Under the pieces are notes generated by a model. The model saw only the letters and a program-made list of their open reading frames with translations, was not told where the DNA came from and did no database searches. From assembly GCF_024586915.1 (NCBI RefSeq), contig NZ_JANBVS010000001.1, forward strand, positions 682,001 through 746,000: a stretch of 64,000 nucleotides of DNA. The letters run 5' to 3'. The DNA is from Bradyrhizobium sp. SRS-191 (GTDB lineage: Bacteria; Pseudomonadota; Alphaproteobacteria; Rhizobiales; Xanthobacteraceae). Of the stretch, positions 17,103-27,400 are shown piece by piece. Numbering within the stretch: the stretch's first letter is position 1; every line of letters begins with the position of its first letter. A program made the position numbers and the translations under genes.

Positions 17103-18805
17103 ATTTCGCCTATCGCTTTCTCGGCAGCACCAGCGCCTCGTCCGACGCCGCCGCATCGTCGTTCGCCTTCGCGCCGGACACGCTGCGCGCGCCGACGTTC
17201 TTCACCGGCAAGGTTGCCCGCCATCTCGCCTTCCGCGAGGCGATCTCCGCGCTGCATCACGTCGTCGTCTCCGACCTGCGCTTCAAGCCGCGCGACCGTA
17301 CCGCCTATTTCGAATGGCTGAAGCAGAACGAGGACAGCTCCCTCGCCGAGGCGACCGTGCAGTCCGAAGCGCTCAAGCCGCGCATCGCGGAGCTGCAGGC
17401 GCGCATTCGCGGATTGGACCAGCAGCGCAATCTGCTGATGCAGCCCTACTGGAAGGCGCAGCGGGCCTATTTCGACTATCTCTACAAACAGAACCGCGAC
17501 GCCTGGATCGTGCTCGATCCGGTCATCACGGTGCATCCCGACGAAATCTTCTTCGAGTGCTTCAGCCTCGACGAATCCAGCTATGGGCGGCTGTCGTGCG
17601 ATCACGACGTGTTCGAGAGCCTCGGCGAGATGGCATTCGGCACCACCAACATCGACTACAGCCACGCCCTCTACGACGAATTCCAGAAGATCCGCTCCTA
17701 TCGCGACACCACGCTGACGATCGATCCCTCAGGCTTCGAGGTGCAGACGGGCGATGATCTCGACTTTCGCGAGGAGAAGATCGACCTGCCGGACAGCTGG
17801 GTGCGCGGCTTCCTGCAGGTGTCGAGCGCGATGACCCTGCCGGCGCATGTGTTCGACCTGCATCCCGTCGACATGGCCAACATCCTCACCCGCCTCGCGC
17901 AGAAGAAGGAGAAGGCCGGTCCGCGCTCCCTGCGCTTTGTGTTGAAGCCGGATGCGCCGGTGGAGGTGGTGATCGAGCCGTGGAACGAGCGGCTCCGCTT
18001 CCGCCGCTCGATCTATCGCGGGCCGAGCGCTGCCGAGATCCGCATCTGGGGCCGGCGCCGGCTCGCGATCCTCGCGCGGACGCTGGCGCTGGCGCGGTCG
18101 GTGCGGGTCCACCTGACCGGCAGCGGCCTGCCCTCGTTCTTCGTCGTCGATTTCGGCGGCCTGCGCTTCACGCTCGGACTGTCGGGCTGGACCGCGAACG
18201 ACTGGTCATCAGCCGGACAATTCGATCTGCTCGCGCCACGCCACAAGGTCGACGGCGACACCTCGCAGCGGATCTTCACGGCGCTCGGCAGCTCCCATGC
18301 GGCGACGGCCGCCGAGCTGGCGCGGCAGACCGGCGTCGACCAGGCGCTCGTGCATGCGGCGCTCACCGCCTACACCCAGGCCGGCCGCGTGATGTTCGAC
18401 CTCGACAAATCGCTCTATCGCCTGCGCGAACTGACGCGCGAGCCGCTGTCGGCCGAACAGCTTCGCTTCGCGAGCCCGCAGGAGGAGAAGGCCGACCGCC
18501 TGATCGATGCGAACCTCGTGACGATCGGCCGCATCGATCGCAACCAGGGCGTTCGCGCCGTCACCGGCAGCGTGCTCGACAACGCGCGCAACGAGCAGGT
18601 CAGCCTCGTGATCGACGGCGACGACCGTCTCGTCGAGGCGCGCTGCAGCTGTCACTTCTACGTCCACAACAAGATGGCGCGAGGTCCGTGCGAGCACATG
18701 ATGGCGTTGCGCCGCATCGTCCATGCGCAGGTCGAGGGCGTGGCCCAGGACGGAGAAAGCCCCGGAGAAAGCCGCGGAGAAGCTCGCGGACAGACCATCG
18801 CATGA
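17099..18805 (+). CDS. SWIM zinc-finger protein of a retron operon
   Basis: 568 residues starting at the ATG that overlaps the WGR stop. Near the C-terminus is a SWIM zinc finger, Cys516-x-Cys518 then Cys531-x-His533 (CSC, then GPCEH), a fold that binds DNA or protein. The central part has no motif I recognise, though AATAAELARQTGVDQALVHAALTAYTQAGRVMFDL looks like a winged-helix segment. The last ~30 residues are Gly/Glu/Arg-rich. Downstream, 68 bp separate the stop from the first arm of the putative msr-msd RNA. It is the second accessory protein of the operon; I infer that it works with the WGR protein and the msDNA-RT complex. Confidence 0.8.
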   Translation: MNFAYRFLGSTSASSDAAASSFAFAPDTLRAPTFFTGKVARHLAFREAISALHHVVVSDLRFKPRDRTAYFEWLKQNEDSSLAEATVQSEALKPRIAELQARIRGLDQQRNLLMQPYWKAQRAYFDYLYKQNRDAWIVLDPVITVHPDEIFFECFSLDESSYGRLSCDHDVFESLGEMAFGTTNIDYSHALYDEFQKIRSYRDTTLTIDPSGFEVQTGDDLDFREEKIDLPDSWVRGFLQVSSAMTLPAHVFDLHPVDMANILTRLAQKKEKAGPRSLRFVLKPDAPVEVVIEPWNERLRFRRSIYRGPSAAEIRIWGRRRLAILARTLALARSVRVHLTGSGLPSFFVVDFGGLRFTLGLSGWTANDWSSAGQFDLLAPRHKVDGDTSQRIFTALGSSHAATAAELARQTGVDQALVHAALTAYTQAGRVMFDLDKSLYRLRELTREPLSAEQLRFASPQEEKADRLIDANLVTIGRIDRNQGVRAVTGSVLDNARNEQVSLVIDGDDRLVEARCSCHFYVHNKMARGPCEHMMALRRIVHAQVEGVAQDGESPGESRGEARGQTIA

Positions 18806-18872
18806 CCGACATGGCAGCTGCTATCAGCACACCCGGCTTGAACCGGGACCGACAATTCGCGTATCACTGGCT

Positions 18873-19108
18873 TCGGAAGGACGCAGGCCGGTCAGGACCT
18901 TGCAATCCGGGCGGCGTATCGCCGTCCTTGCTTCATGACCGCGCATGCATCACTGGCCCGATCTTCACTGGGCCGGGGCTGCCCACCCATCCGCAATCGC
19001 AGAATGGGTTCTTTGAACCCAATTGCGGATGGGTGGGCGCCCCGGCATCGAGTGGATCGATCCAGTTCTTGGAGAAGACGAAGGCAAACCGGCCTGCGCT
19101 CCTTCCGA
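18873..19108 (+). ncRNA. Putative retron msr-msd RNA
   Basis: The SWIM-RT gap has the architecture of a retron RNA. Outer arms: TCGGAAGGACGCAGGCCGGT (18873-18892) pairs with 19088-19108 over 20 bp, with a single bulged G; these would be a1 and a2. Next is a GC-rich stem-triloop at 18909-18927 (8 bp, one G-U pair), a candidate msr hairpin. Then comes a long msd-type hairpin: 18973-18979 pairs with 19039-19045 (7 bp), 18981-18997 with 19022-19038 (17 bp perfect), and an apical 7-bp stem 19005-19011 / 19015-19021. The branching G should lie just after a1, possibly in CAGG at 18893-18896. RT starts 49 bp after a2. The paired arms are visible; msDNA production is inferred. Confidence 0.8.
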
Positions 19109-19157
19109 TCTCCTTCGATGAGTCTGCAGCGGCGCTCCCGACCGGAGGGCTGGCCGC

Positions 19158-20990
19158 GTGACCGACACCGTTTCCCCCGGCAAGCTCACGCGCCAGGAGC
19201 TCTACGACCGCATCCGGGAATCCTCCAAGGACGAGGTCATCCTCGAGGAGATGATCCGGCTCGGCTTCTGGCCTGACGGCAAGCACGCGCCTGCACCGGC
19301 TGCGGAGGCGATCCGCAGCCGTGCGGATGCCATCCGCGAGCTCGCGGATCTGCAGCGTCAGAACGCCGCGCTGGGCGATCCCGTGCGCGCGCTGAAGGAG
19401 ATCCACAAGCGCCGCAAGGCCGAGGCGATGGCGCGGCGGCAGGAGACCAAGCGTCGCCATGCCGAGGCGCGACAGACACGGGCGTTTGCCTGGTACGAGC
19501 GGCGCAAGCATGACGTGCTCTATCTCGGCGAAGACGTCTCGCCCGGGCTGCACGTCCGCACGACGTCGACACCGTTGCGCGACGGCTTGCCCCCGATCGC
19601 CGACTCCAAGGCGTTGGCCGATGCGATGGGCATTCCGCTCGCCGAGCTGCGCTTCCTGGCGTTCAACCGGAAGGTGGCGTCGGTCAATCACTATCAGCGC
19701 TTCACGATCCCGAAGAAGAGCGGCGGCGACCGGCTGATCTCCGCGCCGATGCCGCGCCTCAAGCGCGCGCAATATTGGGTGCTCGACAACATCCTCGCTT
19801 GCGTGCCGCTGCACGAGGCCGCGCACGGCTTCGCGCCCGAGCGTTCCATCCTGACCAATGCGCGCAACCATGTCGGCCGCGACGTGGTGATCAATCTCGA
19901 CCTCAAGGATTTCTTTCCGACGCTGACCTATGTCCGCGTCAAGGGCCTGTTCGAGGCGCTGGGCTATGCCGAGGCGGTCGCGATCCCGCTTGCGTTGTTG
20001 TGCACCGAGCCTGTCGTCGATGAAGTCACGCTCGACGACGAGCGTCACTTCATAGCCGATGGTCCACGACTGCTGCCACAGGGCGCGCCGACCAGCCCGG
20101 CGATCACCAACCTGATCTGCCGCAAGCTCGACCGGCGGCTCGTCGGCCTCGCGCGCACGCTCGGGTTCGCCTACAGCCGCTATGCCGATGATCTGACCTT
20201 CTCCGGCTCGGGCGAAGCGGTGAAGAAGATCGGCACCCTGCTCAAGGCCGTCAACGGCATCGTCGAGGCCGAAGGCTTCAAGGTCCATCCCGACAAGACG
20301 CGCGTGATGCGCAGGTCGGCGCGCCAGGAGGTCACCGGCCTGACCGTCAACGAGGCCGTGGCCGTCCCGCGCGACCTGATGCGCCGTTACCGCGCCGTGC
20401 TGCAGCAGGTCGAGCGCCACGGACCTGCGGGCAAGCATTTCGGTCCCGGCAAGGACGTGATCCGGTCGCTGCTCGGTTTCGGCCATTTCGCGGTCATGGT
20501 CGATCCGGAGAGTGGCGCACCGTTGCTGCGGCGGGCTGAGCTGCTCGCCGCACGCTATGTGCCCGCCGCTTCGGCGCGGCGTCCCTCTCGCGCGGCCTTC
20601 CGCAAGGCCGCGGCCGCCGGCCAGACGCCGCCCGGCCGGCAATGGACTCCCGCGATGCGGCCGCCGCCGGCGCCGGATCCGGTGCTGGTCGCGCTGGCCC
20701 GGCAGGAAGAGAAGAAGCGAGCCGCGCAGGCGCGCGCCGCGGCGCCCAGCCCGTCGCGACCACCGAACGTGCCCCCGCCGCCCATGGGGGCGCCGCGGGC
20801 AGCCGACCCGTGGGGAGCGCGTGCAACCGCACCCGCGACGGCCTCCACCACGAAGAAGCGGCTGCCCTGGTACGTCACCGCTCTGGTGATCCTGCTGGCC
20901 TTGCTGCTCGCCGTCGCGCTCGTTCCCGCCGGCCCCGCGATCGCCGGCGTGCTGCTGTATTTCTACTTCAGCCGATGGTGGAAGCGCTGA
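19158..20990 (+). CDS. Retron-type reverse transcriptase with C-terminal membrane anchor
   Basis: 610 residues from a GTG start preceded by GGAGGG. RT motifs: INLDLKDFF (246-253), LPQGAPTSPAITNLI (306-320) and the catalytic YADD (342-345). The two retron signatures are present: NAxxH (NARNH, 234-238) and VTG (392-394). An N-terminal ~170-residue helical extension precedes the RT fold, longer than in small E. coli retron RTs and closer to myxobacterial types. After the fold comes a Pro/Ala-rich linker (about 480-560) and then a hydrophobic tail (571-605, WYVTALVILLALLLAVALV, then AIAGVLLYFYF), one or two membrane helices ending WWKR. A membrane-anchored retron RT is unusual. It makes msDNA from the RNA encoded just upstream. 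Confidence 0.92.
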   Translation: MTDTVSPGKLTRQELYDRIRESSKDEVILEEMIRLGFWPDGKHAPAPAAEAIRSRADAIRELADLQRQNAALGDPVRALKEIHKRRKAEAMARRQETKRRHAEARQTRAFAWYERRKHDVLYLGEDVSPGLHVRTTSTPLRDGLPPIADSKALADAMGIPLAELRFLAFNRKVASVNHYQRFTIPKKSGGDRLISAPMPRLKRAQYWVLDNILACVPLHEAAHGFAPERSILTNARNHVGRDVVINLDLKDFFPTLTYVRVKGLFEALGYAEAVAIPLALLCTEPVVDEVTLDDERHFIADGPRLLPQGAPTSPAITNLICRKLDRRLVGLARTLGFAYSRYADDLTFSGSGEAVKKIGTLLKAVNGIVEAEGFKVHPDKTRVMRRSARQEVTGLTVNEAVAVPRDLMRRYRAVLQQVERHGPAGKHFGPGKDVIRSLLGFGHFAVMVDPESGAPLLRRAELLAARYVPAASARRPSRAAFRKAAAAGQTPPGRQWTPAMRPPPAPDPVLVALARQEEKKRAAQARAAAPSPSRPPNVPPPPMGAPRAADPWGARATAPATASTTKKRLPWYVTALVILLALLLAVALVPAGPAIAGVLLYFYFSRWWKR

Positions 20991-21459
20991 GAAGCGGCCC
21001 CGTCTCAGGCAATTGGAGGAAGCCATCGGCAGAGATTGAAGGAATCGCGCGGCCCCAACCGTCGGACCAGCCGGTGACCTCGCCCTGGCAAGCGTCAGCC
21101 GGCAGGTTCCTGCCCGGTCCAATTCAAAGGTATTGGGGGTGGTGCGCTCGGAGGGCGTTCGCATTTGCTGTGGTTTCAACGGGTTATGTGGAGAACAGCA
21201 AACTTTGGTGCATTCGCGGTCAAAAGTGCCCTTTGGCCGTAAGTCAACATCGAGGCTGGCCTGCCACACCGGCGAGTGAACACGCGATGAACTCTAGCCA
21301 ATAAGCTGATTGATCAGCACTTGTCGCCGCCGACGAGCATCGCTCGTGAGGTGTCGAGTTCAACCCACGGGCTGCAGACAGGCCGCGGCGTTCACCGCGT
21401 TGACGCCACTACCTTTGATTGTTATTTTAAATCTTCACCACGCAAGAGCGGAATGGCTC
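20991..21459. other. Intergenic region with tRNA-derived direct repeat, ahead of the Tc gene
   Basis: A gap of 469 bp. It holds a 17-bp copy of the tRNA-Leu 3-prime end (21139-21155) and a small dyad GCTGATTGATCAGC (21306-21319). An AT-rich stretch (about 21420-21435) lies just ahead of the Tc start. A longer in-frame extension of the Tc gene reaches back to 21310 but has no Tc-like content. I see no gene here. Confidence 0.6.
21139..21155. repeat. Candidate attL: direct repeat of tRNA-Leu 3-prime end
   Basis: GTGGTGCGCTCGGAGGG is identical, in the same orientation, to 56594-56610, which covers the CCA end and acceptor stem of tRNA-Leu(GAG) next to an intact integrase. Flanking bases do not match, so the identity stops sharply, as for an att core. 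Confidence 0.6.
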
Positions 21460-24400
21460 ATGGCGATATCGCAGACTGGAGAGCGACAGGCCGGTGTGGC
21501 CGGCGCTGCGAATTCGCGCAATGCCAACGGGCAAGCCGGCGCCAGACAGTCCACGACCAGTCCGACCGGAGGGCCGCCCCGCTCCGAGCGCAAGATCGAG
21601 GTCCGCACCGTCCAAACGCCTGCCGCGGGAACGCTGACAGGGCTCGGTGAATCCTTCCAGGGTCCCGGACAGAGCGGCTTTGCCGAGCTGACGATACCCT
21701 TCGACGTCACACCGGCGCGAGGTCTCGAGCCGCAGCTCTCGCTGCAGTATGACTCCAGCGGTCACAACGGCGTGTTCGGCCAGGGCGTCAGCGTTGCGCT
21801 GCCATCGGTGACGATCGCGATCAACCGGCATATGCCGCGCTATGACGGAACCGACTCCTATGCACTCAACGGCAACGCGCTGGTGCCAGTACCCGGCTCC
21901 GCCACGCAACGGCGCGCCGGCGACACCACCTACACGGTCACGCAGTACCGTCCGCAAATCGAACGCGATTTTACCCGCATCGAACGCTGGAGCCCGGACG
22001 AGGGCGGTGCCACCTTCTGGCGAACCCTGTCGCGCGCCGATGAGATTGCCGTGTACGGCGCCAGCGCCGACGCCCGCATCGCCGACCCCGACGACGCGGC
22101 AAGGGTGTTCGAATGGCTGATCGAGGCCCAGTGCGATCCGCGCGGCAACGCCGTGCGCTATCGCTACAAGGCCGAGGACGGCGCCGGACTCGCCATGCCG
22201 CCGCAGCCCGGCCGCCGCTGCGATGCCAATCGCTATCCGCAACGCATCTCTTACGGCAACACGCAGCCATTCACCGCGGTCGATCCGCTCGACCTACCCG
22301 ACGGACCTTGGCTGTTCGATGTGCTGTTCGACTACGGCGAGTACCGCCTCAGTGCCGACAACGACACACCAGCCGTTCCGGTCGGACCATGGAGCCCGCG
22401 TCCGGATCCGTTCTCCGGCTACGTTGCGGGTTTCGAGCGGCGGACCTGCCGGTTGTGCCGCAACATCCTGATGGTGCACCACTTCCCCGCCGAGCTCGGC
22501 GCCGCCGATGTGCTAGTGCGCGTGCTGGCACTGAACTACGACGAAAATCCCTACGCGTCACGGCTCGGCACGGTCGCAACGGTAGGCTGGCAATATGTGG
22601 CCAGCCGTCCGAGCGGCGAGCGCTATACGACGCGATCGTTGCCACCGGTCCGGCTCGACTGGACAGCCCTGCCCGCGGCACCGGCAGTGTTCACGCCCCT
22701 TGGACTCGCGCCGGGCAACGCGCCACCGCGTTTCGGCGCACCGCCGCCCTACGCGCTGGTCGACCTCGACGGCAGCGGCCTGCCCGGCGTGCTCTATGCC
22801 GATGGCGAAACGGTGGCCTATTTTGCGCCGACGCTTGCCGCAGCCGACCTCAATGCCGAGGTGATCTACCAGGCCGCGCCCGCCTCTTCCTTTCCAATCC
22901 CGCGGCTTGCCGATGGCCCGGCGGCCCTGGTCGACCTCGACGGCAACGGCCGCCTGTCGCTGTCCTGGTCCACGCCGACGCTCGACGGCTATTTTCCGCC
23001 GCGCGAGGACGGCGGCTGGATGGCCTTCCGCCCCTTCGCGCACAGCCTGCTTGACCGTGCCGCGCAACCGGCCGAATTCGCCGACCTCACCGGCGATGGC
23101 CATGCCGACCGTGTGCGTGTCGACGTCGACGTGCTGACCTACAATCGCAATCTCGGACGCGACGGATTTGCGCCTGCGCAGCGGCGCGCCCGCGCGCGCG
23201 GCCTGCCGCTCACCGCGTCACCGCCGCCGGGGGAGGAATTGCGCTTTGTCGACGTGCTCGGCGGCGGCACCAGCCCAGCCGTGCTGCTGCGCAGCGGATC
23301 GCTGCGCTGCTGGCCTAATCTGGGCTTCGGACGTTTTGGCGATCCGATCGATCTCCCCACACCGATCTGGCCCGAAACGGTCGGCCCGGATCGCGTGCTG
23401 CTCGCCGATCTCACCGGCACCGGCTGCGCCGATCTCGTCATCGCGCTGACCGATCGGCTGCGCATCCATCGCAACCAGGCCGGCAACGGATTTGCGGCCG
23501 AGGCGATCGAGGTGATGCTGCCGGCCGCGCTGCGCAGCATGACGCAGCTGCACACGGCCGACATGTCCGGCATGGGCTGCGAGGCAATCATCTTCACCAC
23601 GGATGATCCGTCGCCGCGCCATTTCGTCTGCAAGCTCGCAGGCGACGGCCGGCCCGGCCTGGTCGAGCGGTTCGACGACAGCCGCGGCCGCGTCATCGCC
23701 CTGTCCTATGTGAGCTCCGCGCGCTTCCAGCTGCTCGATCGTTTGGAAGGACGGCCGTGGGTCACGACGCTGGCCTCAGCCCTCCCCGTGCTGTCGCGCG
23801 TCGAGCAGGTGGACGAAGTTGCGGGCGTGATCCGGGTGATGGAGTATCGCTACCGTCACGGCTATTTCGATCCGGTCGAGCGAGAATTCCGCGGCTTCGG
23901 CCTGGTGGAGGCGCGCGAGCGTGACGCCCCGCACGCCAGCCTCGCGCAGAGCATCGGTGACGCGCCCGCGCTGTTGCGACGGGAATGGTACCATACCGGC
24001 GCGGTCCTCACCGACGAGACGCTGGAGGAGGCGTTTGCGCGCGAATATTGGCAGGGCGACGCGCGCGCCTATTCGATGCCGCCCAGTTGCTTCGATTGGC
24101 AAGGAGCCAGCATCGACGCCGGGACCTGGCGCGAGGCCGTCGCTGCGCTCGCCGGCACGCTCCTGCGCCGCGAGGAGTTTGCCGTCGACACGCCGGCCGC
24201 ACCGTTCGTTGTCGAAGCGGTGAATGCCCTGGTGCGGATGGAGCAGCCACGGATTGCGGACCAGAGGGCTTCTTTCCTCGTCACGCAGCGCGAGCATCTC
24301 CGATATGTCTATGATGGCGCGGCCGGCGATCCATCCATCGCGCACGAGGTGACGCTCGAGATCGATGCGTTTGGCGACATCGCGCTCGCTTGCTCGGTCG

Positions 24401-27400
24401 CCTATGCGCGCCGGTCGGATCAAGCCGACATCATTCCCGAGCAGAAGCGGATCTGGATCAATGCCGCGCGGAACGAGATCCTGCCGTCACAGCAGGGGCC
24501 CGACCTCTGGCTCGCCGGCCTGCCTTGGCAGGCGCGGCGCTGGACACTTCCTCATCCGCCGGCACCGACGGTGCGCGGCCTCTACTACGACTTCGCGACT
24601 CTGTGCGGCGCCGTGCACGTGGCGACCGCACCGGGCGGCGATGCCGAATTGCTGGAATGGTCGCGTCAGATCTATGTCGGCGCCGACGGTAGCGAAGAGC
24701 CGCCACGGGCGGTTGCGCCTCAGGCGCTAGTGACCCGTGAGGAGATCGTGGCTCTCAATGCCGCCGAACTCGCCACCGTGTTTCAGGGCGTCGAACCGCC
24801 GGAAGGCCTCGCAGCGTTTCTCGCGGCGCAAGGCTATCGGGAGGATCAGAGCAACGGTCTGTATTGGAATCCCGGGCTCACCGCGAACTACGGAGGCGCC
24901 GACACCTTCTTCCTGCCCGTCGAGACCCGCGACCCCTTCGCCGCACATCATGGCAGCCGATCCGGCACCGTGACCCGATACGGCTATGACGCACACAAGC
25001 TGCTGCTGTCGAGCACGACTGTCATCAGCACCGGCAATGACGTGGCGCCTGACGTCACGACGGCGCTCGTGCTCGACTACCGGGCGATGGCGGCGACACG
25101 CGTCAGGGATGCCAATCAGCAAATCCACGAGGCCTTGCTCGATCCGCTTGGCGACGTCATCGCCACCTCGTTTCGCGGCTGGGAATGGCGCGATGGCAAA
25201 GCCGTCGAGGTCGGCTTCGCAGCCCTGCCGCTCGACGATCCCTCGACCTGGCCGCTGCCGCCGGACACCGCCACGCTCGTGGCCGATCCCGACCATTATC
25301 TCGCGGGCGCTGCCAGCTTCACCTTCAACGATTGGGAGAGCTGGACCCGCGAGCGGCAACCGACGCATTCGGTCGCCGTCGAGGCGCAGGTCTATCCGGG
25401 CGATAACGACGGCGCCGTGGCCAAGATGGCAATCGCCTTCGTCGACGGCTTTGGGCGCGAGCTTCAGCACAAGCTGCGCACCGAAGCCGGCGCGGCGCAC
25501 ACCATGACCGCCCAGGTCAACGCCGCCGCGAGTGAGCGCTGGACCACGTCGGGCGGCCGTCACTACAACGGGCTCGGCCTGCCCGACCGCGAATACGAGC
25601 CCTATTTCACCGATCACTGGACCTACACAGACAATGCGAGCCTGAACCGGCTCGGCGCCAGCATCACCCTGCATTACGATGCGGTCGGCCGCCTGATCCG
25701 CACCGACTATCCCAAGGGCGGGATGGCGGCGGCGTTCTACAGCAAGATCATCCGGCAGCCCTGGTCGCAGGCCGATTGGGACCAGGACGACACGATCAAG
25801 AGCTCGGACTATTACCGCTACTACATCGATCCCGGCGGCCACGGTCCGCTGCCGGTGCCCGAACGCGACGCGCTAACCAAGGCGGCCGCCTTCGACGGCA
25901 CGCCGCGCATCAACCATCTCGACCCGCGCGGGCTGGTGGTGCGCGTCGAGGAACTGCTCGCCACTGCGGATACGCCGGCCGCGCCACTGGTCAGTGTTTT
26001 CGAGTACGACGCCGACGGCAACAAGATCGCCGAGGCCGATCCGCGGCAGGCGGCGGCGAGCCGCTGGAATTTGCGGCTGACGCAGGGGATCGACGGGCAA
26101 CTCCTGCGCAGCGACAGCGTCGATGCCGGCATCCGCTGGTCGCTCGCCGACGTCAACGGCGCACCGGCCTACACTCATGATCAGCGCGGCACGTCGGTGC
26201 TGGTCGAGCATGACGGGCGCGGGCGGCCGTCGCTGACGCGCGTGCTGGTCGCGGGCGCAAAGGCTTCCATCGTCGCCGAACGCTTCATCTATGGCGACAG
26301 CCTCGATGCCGGCGGCGCGACGCCCGTCACCGCGCCAGAGCATCGCAATCTGATGGGCGAGCTCTGCATCACGTACGACGGCGCCGGACGCCTCGAAATG
26401 ATCGGCAAGGCGCTGTCCGGTGGCACCACCGGCGTGGTCTCGCGGCTGGCGCGGGACCCGACGGCGATCCCCGACTGGACCGCCGGCACCTTCGCGAGCT
26501 GGGCCGCACTGTTCGCCGCGCTCGACCCGAAGCTCGAGACGGAGACGTTCACCACCACGGCGCGCTTCGACGCGCTCGACCAGCCGCTGTCACGCATCGA
26601 TGCCAGCGGCCTCACCACGAACTGGCGCTACCGCCGCGACGGGCTCATTGCTACCGTGACTGCCGCGCGCGCGGGAAAACCCGCGCGCGCCTATCTCGCG
26701 GCCACCGACTACAACGCCAAGGACCAACAGCTCTGGGCCGAGTTCGGCGACGGCACCGGCGGCGTGCTGCGCACCGACTACCGCTACGATCCCGACAATT
26801 TCCACCTGACCGGCATCGCCACGGTCCGGACGAGCGACGGCGCAAAGCTGCAGGACCTGACCTATTGGGACGATCCGGTCGGCAACGTCACGACCGTGAC
26901 CGACACCGCCGCGCCCGCCGCGAAAATCTTCCACGCCAATCAGGAGGTCACACCGGACCAGGATTTCACCTACGACTCGCTCTACCGACTGATCGGCAAT
27001 GGCGGCCGCGCCAAGACCGGCTATACGCTGGCGATGGCGGCAGCCGGCGATTACGGCCCCTATTTCAACCCACAACGGCAGGACCCCAGCGCGCTCGAAC
27101 GCTACCGTCTGCGCTATGATTACGACGCCGCTGGCAATCTCTGGCGCAACCGCTACGCCGCGAAGAGCAGCCAGTGGACGCAGACGCTGACCATCGCTCC
27201 CGATTCCAACCGCGGCGCAGTGAGCGACAGCGGCCTCGATGGCCTGTTCGATGCCGCCGGCAATCAGCTCAAATTCCAGGGCGGCGCCGCTCCGACGCTG
27301 GCCTGGAGCTGGGCCAATCGTCTCGCCGCCGTGACCCTGGTCGCGCGCGAGGGCAGCGAGAGTGATGCGCAGTATTATGCCTACGACGCCGCAGGCCAGC

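Noticed and set aside
18973..19045. Long hairpin as a simple terminator of the SWIM gene
   Set aside because: It has no T-run, and it is enclosed by the 20-bp a1/a2 arms next to a retron RT, which a terminator does not explain.
18933..21269. 778-codon minus-strand frame opposite the RT
   Set aside because: It is the shadow of the GC-rich RT gene: low-complexity, Arg/Gly/His-rich, no start signal, and it crosses the retron RNA and an intergenic region.
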